Source: Prevotella sp. (GTDB taxonomy: Bacteria > Bacteroidota > Bacteroidia > Bacteroidales > Bacteroidaceae). Taken from it: a DNA stretch of 56,812 nucleotides. Below are positions 34,701 through 43,314 of this stretch, piece after piece. Within the stretch, counting starts at the first letter, position 1. Each line of letters opens with the position of its first letter. The translations under genes and the position numbers were made by a program. Location: assembly GCA_017965725.1 (NCBI GenBank), contig JAGCPK010000143.1:1-56812 (forward strand), read 5' to 3'. The notes under the pieces were generated by a model. It searched no databases, was not told the DNA's origin, and was given only the letters and a program-made list of their open reading frames with translations.

Positions 34701-35875
34701 AAAAACTCTTTTACTACATATGGCCCCTGCTGATGCTGAGTTCCTGTCGCGACGACGTGATGGTGGTGCCAATGGAGAATATTGATACGGGTGGTAAGGC
34801 CGTCAAGAGCGAGATCATCGGCATGTATCTGCTCAATGAGGGGAATATGGGTTCGAACAAATCCACCCTCGACTATCTTGACCTCTCGGGCAACGACTCC
34901 ACCGTCCACTATTATCGAAACATCTATTCTGAGCGCAACCCAAGTACTGTGATGATGTTGGGCGATGTGGGCAACGATTGTCAGATATACGGTTCACGCC
35001 TTTGGCTTGTCATCAACTGCTCCAACAAGGTGGAGGTGGCCCGTGCTGAGGATGCCGTCAGAATCGGGAAGGTGGATATCCCTAACTGTCGTTACGTGAC
35101 GTTCAAAGATAGCTACGCCTATGTCTCGTCGTATGTTGGCTCCGTCTATGGCAGTAGCGACAGTCCGTTGGGTAGTGTCTATAAGGTGGATACGCTTTCG
35201 TTGCAGAAAGTGGATTCCTGCGCTGTCGGTTATCAGCCTGAGGAGATGGTTATCATTGGCAACAAACTCTATGTGGCAAACAGTGGTGGTTATCAGGGTA
35301 TGACGGGACAAGGCTACGAGAGTACGGTGAGTGTCGTTGACCTCGAGACGATGCAAGAAAAAGACAAGATAGAGGTGGCTCCAAACCTGCACCATCTGAA
35401 AGTCGATCGATACAACCAACTCTGGGTGACGGCCCGAGGAAATTATATGGATGATAAGTCTAGTATCTATTGGTTGGAACAAGACGTCAATGGTGAGATG
35501 GTGGTAGGCGGTCATCTTGACCAACCCGTTAGCGATTTGTGTATCGTAGGAGATTCGCTCTATTTCTATGGCAGCCAGTGGAGCGAGGTCACAATGACAA
35601 ACACCATCACCTATGGCATCATCAACGTGCGTACCCACCAGATAGTGAGCACTTCCCTTTCTGATTCCCCAGAGATTAGCAATATCCGTATGCCCTACGG
35701 GATTATCGTGAACCCTCTGCATCGTGACTTCTACCTGATGGATGCGAAAAACTATGTCTCCAGTGGTGAGTTGCTGCATTTCCTCCCTGACGGCACCTTC
35801 GACTGGAAGGTAAAGACGGGCGACATTCCTGCCCACGCAGCATGGCATTATAAGATTGAAAAGGTGAAAAAGTGA
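34697..35875 (+). CDS. btuG: BtuG-like surface beta-propeller lipoprotein (B12 capture)
   Basis: A 392-residue lipoprotein: the signal peptide ends LLMLSSC with Cys17 as the lipidation site. The body is a YncE/DUF5074-type propeller with repeats such as YLLNEGNMGSNKSTLDYLDL, PNCRYVTFKDSYAYVSSY, VIIGNKLYVANSGGYQG and PNLHHLKVDRYNQLWVTARG. In Bacteroides, BtuG is a seven-bladed propeller that sits on BtuB and binds B12 very tightly; position in a riboswitch-controlled operon directly after btuB supports orthology. The last residues (IEKVKK) are encoded by a GTGA-type repeat. Confidence 0.85.
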   Translation: MKKLFYYIWPLLMLSSCRDDVMVVPMENIDTGGKAVKSEIIGMYLLNEGNMGSNKSTLDYLDLSGNDSTVHYYRNIYSERNPSTVMMLGDVGNDCQIYGSRLWLVINCSNKVEVARAEDAVRIGKVDIPNCRYVTFKDSYAYVSSYVGSVYGSSDSPLGSVYKVDTLSLQKVDSCAVGYQPEEMVIIGNKLYVANSGGYQGMTGQGYESTVSVVDLETMQEKDKIEVAPNLHHLKVDRYNQLWVTARGNYMDDKSSIYWLEQDVNGEMVVGGHLDQPVSDLCIVGDSLYFYGSQWSEVTMTNTITYGIINVRTHQIVSTSLSDSPEISNIRMPYGIIVNPLHRDFYLMDAKNYVSSGELLHFLPDGTFDWKVKTGDIPAHAAWHYKIEKVKK

Positions 35876-35958
35876 AAAAAGAAGAGAAAATGAACAAGAG
35901 TAAATATATAATGAAAGGAAAAGGGTTGGTGATAAGTGTTTCACTTATTCACCTTTTC
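35858..35958. repeat. Inverted repeat around the start of the third B12-operon gene
   Basis: Positions 35858-35877 (end of btuG) and 35939-35958 (signal peptide of the next gene) are reverse complements at 19 of 20 positions, with both candidate ATG start codons (35890, 35911) in the 61-base loop. The arms consist of GTGAAAA-type repeat units. An RNA hairpin could hide the start region. Confidence 0.65.
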
Positions 35959-37050
35959 ACCTTTTCACCCTTAAACGCTCAGCGGATGGACAACGTGGCT
36001 GAGCATTCGAAGTATATCCAGGCGGTGGATGAATACCGTCCGGCACCAGGACAGTATGTCAACGATGCACCAGCATACGAGGAGGGCGACACGGAGGCTG
36101 ACATGCTCCGCAAATGCAACGAGAACCTTGCAGGGCTCGGTCCTATTGACTCCCACCTTGTGGCCCTTGGTGGCTGGGGAGGCTATATCACCTTCCATTT
36201 CGACCATTCCATTGCCAATATCCCAGGGAAGCGTGACTTTGCCGTCTGGGGCAATGCCTATCAGGAGATGAAAAACCTCGTCTTTGGCGGCATGAACGAG
36301 GCTGGGGTAGTGATGGTGTCAAAGGATGTCAATGGCAATGGTCTGCCCGATGACCCGTGGTATGAGATTAGCGGCAGTTGTGATGTAGATAGTGTCGGAA
36401 AGGTGGATTATGGCTATGAGATTACTTACCAGAGAAACCCGATGGGTGATATCCCATGGACAGATAATCGTAGCAACAGTGGCACCATTGACCGCAACCA
36501 CTATCACACACAGGAATATTATCCTCAGTGGCTACCCGACGGCTTGACCTTCCGAGGCACCCGTTTGCCAGATAATATGTGGAACCTCTCTGACAAGGTG
36601 GATAGCAACTGGAGTCCCTACTATTATGTGCTTATCGGCTTCCGCTACGGCTATGCCGACAACCTGCCCAACTTCACCGATAATGCCGATGCTACCTCTT
36701 TTAATTATGAAGGCTGTGGCATAGATATCGGATGGGCTGTTGATGAGAACCGCCAGCCCGTTGACCTCGACTTCATCGACTTTGTGCGGGTCTATACGGG
36801 TCTTAACCAGAAATGTCCCCAGCCTGAATGGTGGGGCGAGACCTCTACGGAGTTCGCGGGTGCTGAGGATATTCACCTCGAAGCCTCTCTTGAGGCTATT
36901 CAACAGGCTATCGCAGGAATAGAGGATGTGTTGATGGAGTCAGGAGACAAGAGACAGAAGTCAGTAGTCTATGACTTGCTGGGTCGCAAATCCTCGAATC
37001 ACGAGAAGGGTATTCTAATCAAGGACAGAAAGAAATTCTTTTATAAATAA
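35890..37050 (+). CDS. Exported surface protein of unknown function in the B12 operon
   Basis: A 386-residue exported protein; the signal peptide core is LVISVSLIHLFTFSPLNAQ. The mature part has a jelly-roll or lectin-like look, rich in Trp, Gly and Asp (GWGGYITFHFDHSIAN, VWGNAYQEMKNLVFGGMNEAG, and a calcium-loop-like DVNGNGLPDDPW). The tail SVVYDLLGRKSSNHEKGILI resembles type IX sorting tails. I recognise it as a frequent neighbour of btuB/btuG in Bacteroidales but know no demonstrated function; corrinoid or protein binding at the surface is a guess. Start is uncertain: GTG 35872 overlaps the btuG stop, ATG 35890 and ATG 35911 are also in frame. Confidence 0.75.
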   Translation: MNKSKYIMKGKGLVISVSLIHLFTFSPLNAQRMDNVAEHSKYIQAVDEYRPAPGQYVNDAPAYEEGDTEADMLRKCNENLAGLGPIDSHLVALGGWGGYITFHFDHSIANIPGKRDFAVWGNAYQEMKNLVFGGMNEAGVVMVSKDVNGNGLPDDPWYEISGSCDVDSVGKVDYGYEITYQRNPMGDIPWTDNRSNSGTIDRNHYHTQEYYPQWLPDGLTFRGTRLPDNMWNLSDKVDSNWSPYYYVLIGFRYGYADNLPNFTDNADATSFNYEGCGIDIGWAVDENRQPVDLDFIDFVRVYTGLNQKCPQPEWWGETSTEFAGAEDIHLEASLEAIQQAIAGIEDVLMESGDKRQKSVVYDLLGRKSSNHEKGILIKDRKKFFYK

Positions 37051-37077
37051 CATGTTTCACTTAAAACAAAAAGCGTT

Positions 37078-37845
37078 ATGAAAACAAACAAATTATTCGC
37101 ACTCGCAGCCATCGTATGTGGCTTTGCACTGTCATTCACTTCTTGTAGCAAGGAAGACAATCCTGCTCCCGTTCCTGCCAAGCAGACTGTAACCATTGGC
37201 TTCGAAAATGCCACTCTCAATGCAGACGGCTATTGGTGTGGCGACGAGAACGGTGAGAAGGTCGATGTCTTCGGATCTGAGGCTTTCGAGTGCTCTTACA
37301 AGGAAGATTTTGTCAACTTCCCCGTTACCTGGACACCCGCTTGGAGCAGTTGGAGTGGCTTTGCCGTTTCCAGCCGCACCGCTACGACCTATGCTGCTGA
37401 GACGATGGTTCCCGACCAGTTCAACTGTATCGCTGGAGGCGCTCATGGTGGCAAGAACTTCTGCGTGATTTATACATTTGGTGAGTCTATTGAGTTCGGA
37501 ACTGCCGTCACACTGAAGGGCTTCTGGTACACTAACGATGCATGGACCGCTGATGCCATTGTCAATGGCGACGGTATGTCTCCTGGTAAGTTCGAGGCTG
37601 ATGATTGGTTCAAATGTGTTCTCTATCCCACTCCAGCTGAGGGTTTAGGTGGTGCACGTTATGAACTCTACCTTGCAAAGGATGGTGACTATGTGAAGGA
37701 ATGGAAGTATTGTGACCTCAGTGATGTTGACGCCTTCAAGAACATCAAGAGCATTTCTTTTGGCTTCGAAGGTACCAAGGCTAATGACTGGGGTGTAACC
37801 ACACCGACCTATATCTGTATCGACGATATCGTAGTTGAGAAGTAA
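37078..37845 (+). CDS. DUF4465-type lipoprotein, possible BtuH-like B12-binding protein
   Basis: A 255-residue lipoprotein: signal peptide ending CGFALSFTSC with the lipidated Cys near residue 23. The mature part matches the DUF4465 pattern: VTIGFENATLNADGYWCGDE, a Trp-rich stretch (VTWTPAWSSWSGFAVSS), and the C-terminal WGVTTPTYICIDDIVVE. Surface proteins called BtuH in gut Bacteroides bind cobalamin and are encoded in the same kind of operon; I believe they carry this domain but could not check. It follows the preceding gene by 27 bases and precedes btuF by 11. Confidence 0.7.
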   Translation: MKTNKLFALAAIVCGFALSFTSCSKEDNPAPVPAKQTVTIGFENATLNADGYWCGDENGEKVDVFGSEAFECSYKEDFVNFPVTWTPAWSSWSGFAVSSRTATTYAAETMVPDQFNCIAGGAHGGKNFCVIYTFGESIEFGTAVTLKGFWYTNDAWTADAIVNGDGMSPGKFEADDWFKCVLYPTPAEGLGGARYELYLAKDGDYVKEWKYCDLSDVDAFKNIKSISFGFEGTKANDWGVTTPTYICIDDIVVEK

Positions 37846-37856
37846 ATGATTAAACT

Positions 37857-38975
37857 TTGAGATACGTTAAATTATTATTTCTGGTGACATTGTTCTCTGC
37901 CTGCAGGGGAGGTCAGACCTCCTCTGTCCAGGCAGAGGGCGACACCGTTTCTTTCAAGTACGCTACTCAGCTTAGTGTCGTGAGATACGATGGCTATGTG
38001 GTGGCGACACTTAAAAACCCATGGAAAGAGGGAATGACACTCCATCAGTATGTGCTCATTCCTTCTGACCGTGAGGTACCATCGCAAATCCCTGCGGGCA
38101 CCGTTATCCGTACCCCCCTGAAGCGTTCCGTAATGTTCACTACTGTCCACTGCGCCATGCTGATGTCGTTCGACAAACAGGATTGTATTTCGGGCGTGGC
38201 GGATCTGAAGTACATCAAGATACCCTGGATTCAGGATCAGGTCCTTCATGGGGCCATCACAGATGTGGGCGACGGTATGAGTCCCGTGATAGAAAAAATC
38301 ATCGACGAGCATCCTGATGCCCTCTTCCTCTCGCCTTTCGAAAACAGTGGTGGCTATGGCAAACTCGAAGACATCGACATTCCTATCGTGGAGTGTGCGG
38401 AATACATGGAGACCTCCCCGCTGGGTCGCGCCGAATGGTTGCGTTTCTATGGTATGCTCTTCGGTTGTGAAGCAAAGGCCGACAGCCTGTTTAATGTTAT
38501 CGATCAAAACTACAACCAACTGAAACAACTGGCCCAGAAGGCGCAGACAAAACCCACCGTACTTGTTGATAAGGTGACGGGTAGTGTGTGGTATGTGCCA
38601 GGTGGTCAGAGTACTATCGGACAGATGATTCGTGATGCCGGAGGATGTTATCCTTGGGCAGACGATACCCATAGTGGTTCCGTATCACTTCCTTTCGAAG
38701 CCGTTCTCGAGAAGGCTGGCGAGGCTGATATCTGGCTCTTCCGTTATAGTGGTCAGCACGACATCACCTATCAGGAACTGCTCTCCGAACACCACGGCTA
38801 TGGTCAGTTTTCCGCTGTCAAGAACCAACGGGCCTTTGGCTGCGATGTCGAGCGTTCATATTTTTACGAGGAGTCCCCTTTCCGTCCTGACTGGCTCCTC
38901 AACGACCTTATTGGCATTCTCCATCCTGAACTTTCTGATCTTGCCCCGTCGAGGTATTACGTACCTGTAAAATAA
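37857..38975 (+). CDS. btuF: Periplasmic/lipid-anchored cobalamin-binding protein BtuF
   Basis: A 372-residue ABC-transporter binding protein. The signal peptide is of lipoprotein type (LLFLVTLFSAC). Two-lobe features are seen: VMFTTVHCAMLMSFDKQDCISGVAD, IIDEHPDALFLSPFENSGGYG, the long linking helix, and KPTVLVDKVTGSVWYVPGGQSTIGQMIRDAGG. It should pass corrinoids from the periplasm to a BtuC-type permease. The start is TTG 37857; no ATG is available without losing the lipobox, and an ATG at 37846 runs into a stop within five codons. The permease is not adjacent; the nearest candidate is at 54755. Confidence 0.85.
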   Translation: MRYVKLLFLVTLFSACRGGQTSSVQAEGDTVSFKYATQLSVVRYDGYVVATLKNPWKEGMTLHQYVLIPSDREVPSQIPAGTVIRTPLKRSVMFTTVHCAMLMSFDKQDCISGVADLKYIKIPWIQDQVLHGAITDVGDGMSPVIEKIIDEHPDALFLSPFENSGGYGKLEDIDIPIVECAEYMETSPLGRAEWLRFYGMLFGCEAKADSLFNVIDQNYNQLKQLAQKAQTKPTVLVDKVTGSVWYVPGGQSTIGQMIRDAGGCYPWADDTHSGSVSLPFEAVLEKAGEADIWLFRYSGQHDITYQELLSEHHGYGQFSAVKNQRAFGCDVERSYFYEESPFRPDWLLNDLIGILHPELSDLAPSRYYVPVK

Positions 38976-38990
38976 GAAAAACCTTTAAAT

Positions 38991-39021
38991 AATGAGTGAA
39001 TCGTTTGGCTGTTCGCTCATT
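38991..39021. promoter_or_regulatory. Inverted repeat overlapping the RND pump promoter
   Basis: AATGAGTGAA (38991-39000) and TTCGCTCATT (39012-39021) pair with one mismatch around an 11-base centre that contains the -33 TTTG. It is a possible repressor operator, or a weak terminator for the B12 operon. Confidence 0.5.
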
Positions 39022-39035
39022 ATTTTGTATCTTTG
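39004..39035 (+). promoter_or_regulatory. Promoter of the RND efflux operon
   Basis: TTTG at 39004-39007 and TATCTTTG at 39028-39035 are exactly 20 bases apart, an ideal Bacteroidota promoter, 46 bases before the ATG. Confidence 0.75.
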
Positions 39036-39081
39036 TCGCCAAAACAAGCTAAACAGAGTAAAAACCATTTCTTAACAAGAT

Positions 39082-40200
39082 ATGAACGTTCAAAAAATTA
39101 TATGGATACTGCCCATAGCCTGTCTGCTGTTGAATGCTTGCAGTTCTGAAAAAGGGAAAAAGGGACAAGGCAATCAGGTTCAGTACAAGACGTTAACCGT
39201 CCAGCGTAGCGACCAGACTTTAACTTCGGAGTACTCGGCACGGTTGACGGGCCGACAGATTGTGGAGATACGTCCACAGGTATCAGGAAACATAACGCGC
39301 ATCTGTATCAATGAAGGACAACAGGTGACGAGAGGCCAGGCACTGTTCATCATCGACCAGGTGCCTTATCAGGCCGCTTTGGAGGTGGCCAAGGCCAGCG
39401 TAGCCACTGCCCAGGCTAAGATGGAGACGGCTCGGATGGAGTATGAGAGCAGTCAGACCCTCAAATCACAACAGGTGGTCAGCGACTACACCGTACAGAC
39501 ATCATTAAACGCCCTGAACGAGGCGAAGGCTGCTTTGTCACAAGCCAAGGCACAGGAACTGAATGCCCGCAACAACCTGGGCTATACGGTGGTCAAGAGT
39601 CCTGTCAACGGCTCGGCATCAATGATACCATATCACGTTGGTTCTTTAGTTAGCAGTAACATCAGTGAACCGTTGGTCACGGTGGCCGACGACCATGAGA
39701 TGTATGCCTACTTCTCCGTGACAGAGAATCATACCATCGACCTCATCCAACAGTATGGCAGCATCGAACAATTCATCAAACAGGCTCCTGAGGTGGAGTT
39801 GAGGCTGAGTAATGGCAGTACTTATCCGCATAAGGGGCGCATCAATGCTGTCAGTGGTACCGTGGATGCTTCAACGGGTGCCGTTAGTCTGCGTGCCGTT
39901 TTCAATAATCCCCAACACCTGTTGCACAACGGTGGTGCGGCTACCGTCGTCCTGCCCACCAAACGGAAGAACTGCATCGTCATCCCACAGGAGGCTACCT
40001 TCGAACTACAGAACCGTGTGTTCGTCTATCGTGTGATTGACGGTAAGACAAAATCTACGCCTGTCGAGGTGTTCAGACAGAACAACGGCAAGGAATATAT
40101 CGTTGAAAATGGGCTCAACGAGGGTGATGTCATCATTGCCGAGGGTGCCGGACTGCTGAAAGACGGGATAGAAGTAAAAGGTGAGAAAGTAAAAAAGTGA
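39082..40200 (+). CDS. RND efflux periplasmic adaptor subunit (membrane fusion protein)
   Basis: A 372-residue lipoprotein: signal peptide MNVQKIIWILPIACLLLNAC with lipidated Cys20. It has the AcrA-type layout: lipoyl half (RLTGRQIVEIRPQVSGNI), coiled-coil hairpin (ALEVAKASVATAQAKMETAR, then ALNEAKAALSQAKAQELNAR), second lipoyl half (NNLGYTVVKSPVNGSAS) and beta-barrel domain. It links the inner-membrane pump to an outer-membrane channel. The tail EVKGEKVKK comes from a GTGA-type repeat. The permease gene starts 11 bases after the stop. Confidence 0.93.
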   Translation: MNVQKIIWILPIACLLLNACSSEKGKKGQGNQVQYKTLTVQRSDQTLTSEYSARLTGRQIVEIRPQVSGNITRICINEGQQVTRGQALFIIDQVPYQAALEVAKASVATAQAKMETARMEYESSQTLKSQQVVSDYTVQTSLNALNEAKAALSQAKAQELNARNNLGYTVVKSPVNGSASMIPYHVGSLVSSNISEPLVTVADDHEMYAYFSVTENHTIDLIQQYGSIEQFIKQAPEVELRLSNGSTYPHKGRINAVSGTVDASTGAVSLRAVFNNPQHLLHNGGAATVVLPTKRKNCIVIPQEATFELQNRVFVYRVIDGKTKSTPVEVFRQNNGKEYIVENGLNEGDVIIAEGAGLLKDGIEVKGEKVKK

Positions 40201-40211
40201 GAAGGTAGGAA

Positions 40212-43200
40212 ATGAATGTACGGACATTTATAGACAGGCCGATACTGTCGGGCGTTATTTCGGTGCTGATGGTGCTCGTGGGCATCATCGGGTTGAGCCA
40301 ACTTGCACTTGAGCAGTTCCCAGAGATAGCACCTCCCACAGTACGTATCATGGCCAGTTATACTGGTGCCAATGCCGAGACGGTGCAGAAGAGTGTGGTT
40401 GTACCTCTCGAGGAAGCCATCAACGGTGTGGAAGGCATGATGTATATGACTTCGTCAGCCTCGAACAACGGTACAGCCTCCATTGGTATCTTCTTCCGTC
40501 AGGGCACGGATCCGGATATGGCGATGGTGAACGTACAGAACCGTGCCGCTACCGTGCAGGGTCGTCTGCCGAGCGACGTAGTAAAGAGTGGTCTTACCGT
40601 ACGCAAGCGCCAGACTTCCAACATCAAGCAGATGGCTGTCTATTGTCCTGACAGCACTTTCGACCGTGCGTTCTTAGCCAACTATACCAAAATAAATATC
40701 GAACCGCGCCTGAGTCGTATCCCTGGTGTGGGTGAAGTGAACGTGATGGGTGCCGACTACTCCATGCGTATCTGGCTCGATCCAGCGAAGATGGCCCGTT
40801 ATGGTCTGGTACCCGCCGACATCACTCAGGTGCTCAATGAGCAGAACGTGGAGGTGGCTACTGGTACCTTGGGTGCTGAGAGTAGTAACACCTTCCAGTA
40901 TGTGTTAAAATACCGAGGTCGTTATGAAGACGAGCAGGGCTATGAGAATCTCGTCGTCCGCTCACTGCCCGATGGCGATGTACTGCGTATCGGTGATATT
41001 GCCCGAGTGGAACTCGGTTCACAGAACTACAATATCATCGGTGAGACCAATGGTAGTCCGGGTGTGAACATCTCCATCAATCAGGTGGCTGGGTCTAATG
41101 CCAATGAGATCATCAAACAGATTGACCGAGAGGTGGAAGAGATCCGTCATTCGCTGCCGCCGGGCATTATCATTGAGGACATAGAGTCAAAGAAAGATTT
41201 CCTCGATGCTTCCATCGCCAGTGTTGTAGAGACGCTCTTCGAAGCCTTGCTACTGGTAATCTTCGTGGTATGGCTTTTCCTGCAGAGTTGGCGTGCCACC
41301 GTTATCCCCGCCGTTGCTATCATGGTGTCGCTCATCGCCACACTGGCCATTATCTATGCCATCGGCTTCTCATTGAATATGCTGACACTCTTCGCCCTCG
41401 TGCTGGTTATCGGTACGGTGGTAGATGATGCCATCGTGGTGGTTGAGGCCGTTCAGGCAAAACTCGACACCAGCAAGCAGACCACCTATAATGCCACCAT
41501 TGACGCCATGCACGGCATCACGTCAGCACTGGTCACTACGACACTGGTCTTCATGGCCGTCTTTGTGCCTGTCTGTTTCATCGGTGGTGTCACAGGTACG
41601 TTCTACACGCAGTTCGGGCTCACTATGGCTATCGCCGTGGGTATCTCACTCTTCAACGCCCTCACGCTGTCTCCTGCCCTCTGTGCTCTTATCATGAAGC
41701 CTCAGGAAAGGGAGGGGAAGAAAGGTTTCAAAGCACGTTTCAATACAGGCTTTAATGCCCTCCTTAACCGCTACAAGGGGGCTGTGTCCGTTGTGGTGCC
41801 TCGTCGCTGGGTGGCTGTCGCCCTCGTCGTCGTGGCTATCTTCGGTTTAGGGTGGATGATGAAGACCACCAAGACTGGTCTTGTGCCCAATGAGGACATG
41901 GGTACCGTATTTATCAATGTCCAGGCATCACCTGGTAGTAGCCTGCAGCAGACCTATCATATATTAAAAGAGGTGGAGGAGCGTATCAAGGATATACCCC
42001 AGTTGCGTATCTATTCGCTCATTGCCGGCAACAGCAATAGTTTTGAGCAGTCGTCATCCAACGGTAACTTCACGTTGAAACTGAAGAAGTGGGGCGAACG
42101 TAAGGGCAAGGGCGATGATGTGCAGAGCATCGTCGATGAGATTTACCGTCGCACGGCAGATATCGCTAACGCGAAGATTCAGGTGAACACGCAGAACATG
42201 TTGCCGGGCTTCGGACGTATCAACGGCTTTGAACTCCATATTCAAGACAAGCACGGCGGTACTATCGACGAACTGCTCAGTCAGACAAACCGTCTCATTG
42301 CTGCCCTCAACGAGCGGCCCGAGATCAGCCGTGCTTTCACTAACTTCTCGCTGAAGTATCCACAATATCGCATGGAGGTCGATGCGGCTCTCTGTAAGCG
42401 CCATGGTGTGTCGCCCAGCGATGTGCTCGCTGCTCTCAGTGGCTATATTGGCGGTTCCTATGCCTCCAACTTCGTGCGCTTCACCAAACTCTACCGTGTC
42501 ATGGTGCAGGCTTCGCCCGAGTACCGTCTTGATACGGAATCACTCAACAATATTTTCGTTAGAACCAACAGTGGCGAGATGTCACCTATTGGTCAGTATA
42601 TCACACTGACCCGCATCTACGGCTCTGAGACCCTCTCGCGCTTCAACCTCTTCCCGTCTATCCAGGTGGGTGGTACGGCTGCCGACGGCTACAGCAGTGG
42701 TCAGGCTATCAATGCCATCCGTGAGACAGCCGCTGAGGTGTTACCTGAAGGTTATGGTTATGAATTCGGCGGTATGTCGCGTGAGGAGGCCTCGGCGCAG
42801 AACACCACCGCTCTCGTGTTCGTCATCTGTATCGTCTTCATCTATCTTATCCTCTGCGCCCTCTACGAGAGTCTCTTCATTCCCTTGGCCGTCATCCTGA
42901 GCGTGCCCTTCGGACTGGCGGGCTCGTTTATCTTCGCCCATCTCTGGGGACTGGAGAATAATATCTACATGCAGACGGGACTCATCATGCTCATTGGCCT
43001 GCTCTCAAAGACGGCTATTCTGCTCACGGAGTATGCCTCCGCGCGCCGTCGTCAGGGTATGGGTATCGTTGAGGCTGCCCTCGATGCTGCCTCCGTACGT
43101 CTGCGTCCTATCCTCATGACTTCCATGACGATGATCTTCGGTCTGCTCCCATTAGCCCTTGCTACAGGCGTCGGTGCCAACGGTAACCGTTCGCTGGGTG

Positions 43201-43313
43201 TGGGAGCCATCGGTGGCATGCTCATCGGTACGATAGCCCTGCTGTTCATCGTCCCTGTACTCTTCGTCATCTTCCAAAGCATTGAGGAACGTGTGATGCC
43301 CAAGCGAAAATGA
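40212..43313 (+). CDS. RND family multidrug efflux permease (AcrB/HAE1 type)
   Basis: A 1033-residue inner-membrane proton-driven pump. It starts with the typical RTFIDRPILSGVISVLMVLVG helix (in part), has twelve membrane segments in two halves, and in transmembrane helix 4 the proton-relay pair (VLVIGTVVDDAIVVVEAVQA, with two adjacent Asp). Porter-domain signatures include RMASYTGANAETV-like text and ASPGSSLQQTYHIL. Substrates are not deducible. With the adaptor it forms an operon, but no TolC-type outer-membrane factor follows; the next gene is convergent, one base past the stop. The channel must be encoded elsewhere. Confidence 0.95.
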   Translation: MNVRTFIDRPILSGVISVLMVLVGIIGLSQLALEQFPEIAPPTVRIMASYTGANAETVQKSVVVPLEEAINGVEGMMYMTSSASNNGTASIGIFFRQGTDPDMAMVNVQNRAATVQGRLPSDVVKSGLTVRKRQTSNIKQMAVYCPDSTFDRAFLANYTKINIEPRLSRIPGVGEVNVMGADYSMRIWLDPAKMARYGLVPADITQVLNEQNVEVATGTLGAESSNTFQYVLKYRGRYEDEQGYENLVVRSLPDGDVLRIGDIARVELGSQNYNIIGETNGSPGVNISINQVAGSNANEIIKQIDREVEEIRHSLPPGIIIEDIESKKDFLDASIASVVETLFEALLLVIFVVWLFLQSWRATVIPAVAIMVSLIATLAIIYAIGFSLNMLTLFALVLVIGTVVDDAIVVVEAVQAKLDTSKQTTYNATIDAMHGITSALVTTTLVFMAVFVPVCFIGGVTGTFYTQFGLTMAIAVGISLFNALTLSPALCALIMKPQEREGKKGFKARFNTGFNALLNRYKGAVSVVVPRRWVAVALVVVAIFGLGWMMKTTKTGLVPNEDMGTVFINVQASPGSSLQQTYHILKEVEERIKDIPQLRIYSLIAGNSNSFEQSSSNGNFTLKLKKWGERKGKGDDVQSIVDEIYRRTADIANAKIQVNTQNMLPGFGRINGFELHIQDKHGGTIDELLSQTNRLIAALNERPEISRAFTNFSLKYPQYRMEVDAALCKRHGVSPSDVLAALSGYIGGSYASNFVRFTKLYRVMVQASPEYRLDTESLNNIFVRTNSGEMSPIGQYITLTRIYGSETLSRFNLFPSIQVGGTAADGYSSGQAINAIRETAAEVLPEGYGYEFGGMSREEASAQNTTALVFVICIVFIYLILCALYESLFIPLAVILSVPFGLAGSFIFAHLWGLENNIYMQTGLIMLIGLLSKTAILLTEYASARRRQGMGIVEAALDAASVRLRPILMTSMTMIFGLLPLALATGVGANGNRSLGVGAIGGMLIGTIALLFIVPVLFVIFQSIEERVMPKRK

Positions 43314-43314
43314 C

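Noticed and set aside
34994-35944. 316-codon minus-strand frame antisense to btuG
   Set aside because: Long but motif-free, entirely complementary to a well-supported propeller gene.
37875-38672. 265-codon minus-strand frame antisense to btuF
   Set aside because: btuF has a lipobox and family motifs; the antisense frame has none.
40212-43313. Outer-membrane channel of the RND system being the convergent 43315-45987 gene
   Set aside because: That protein has STN, carboxypeptidase-like and plug domains and is linked to sigma/anti-sigma genes; it is not TolC-like and lies on the other strand.
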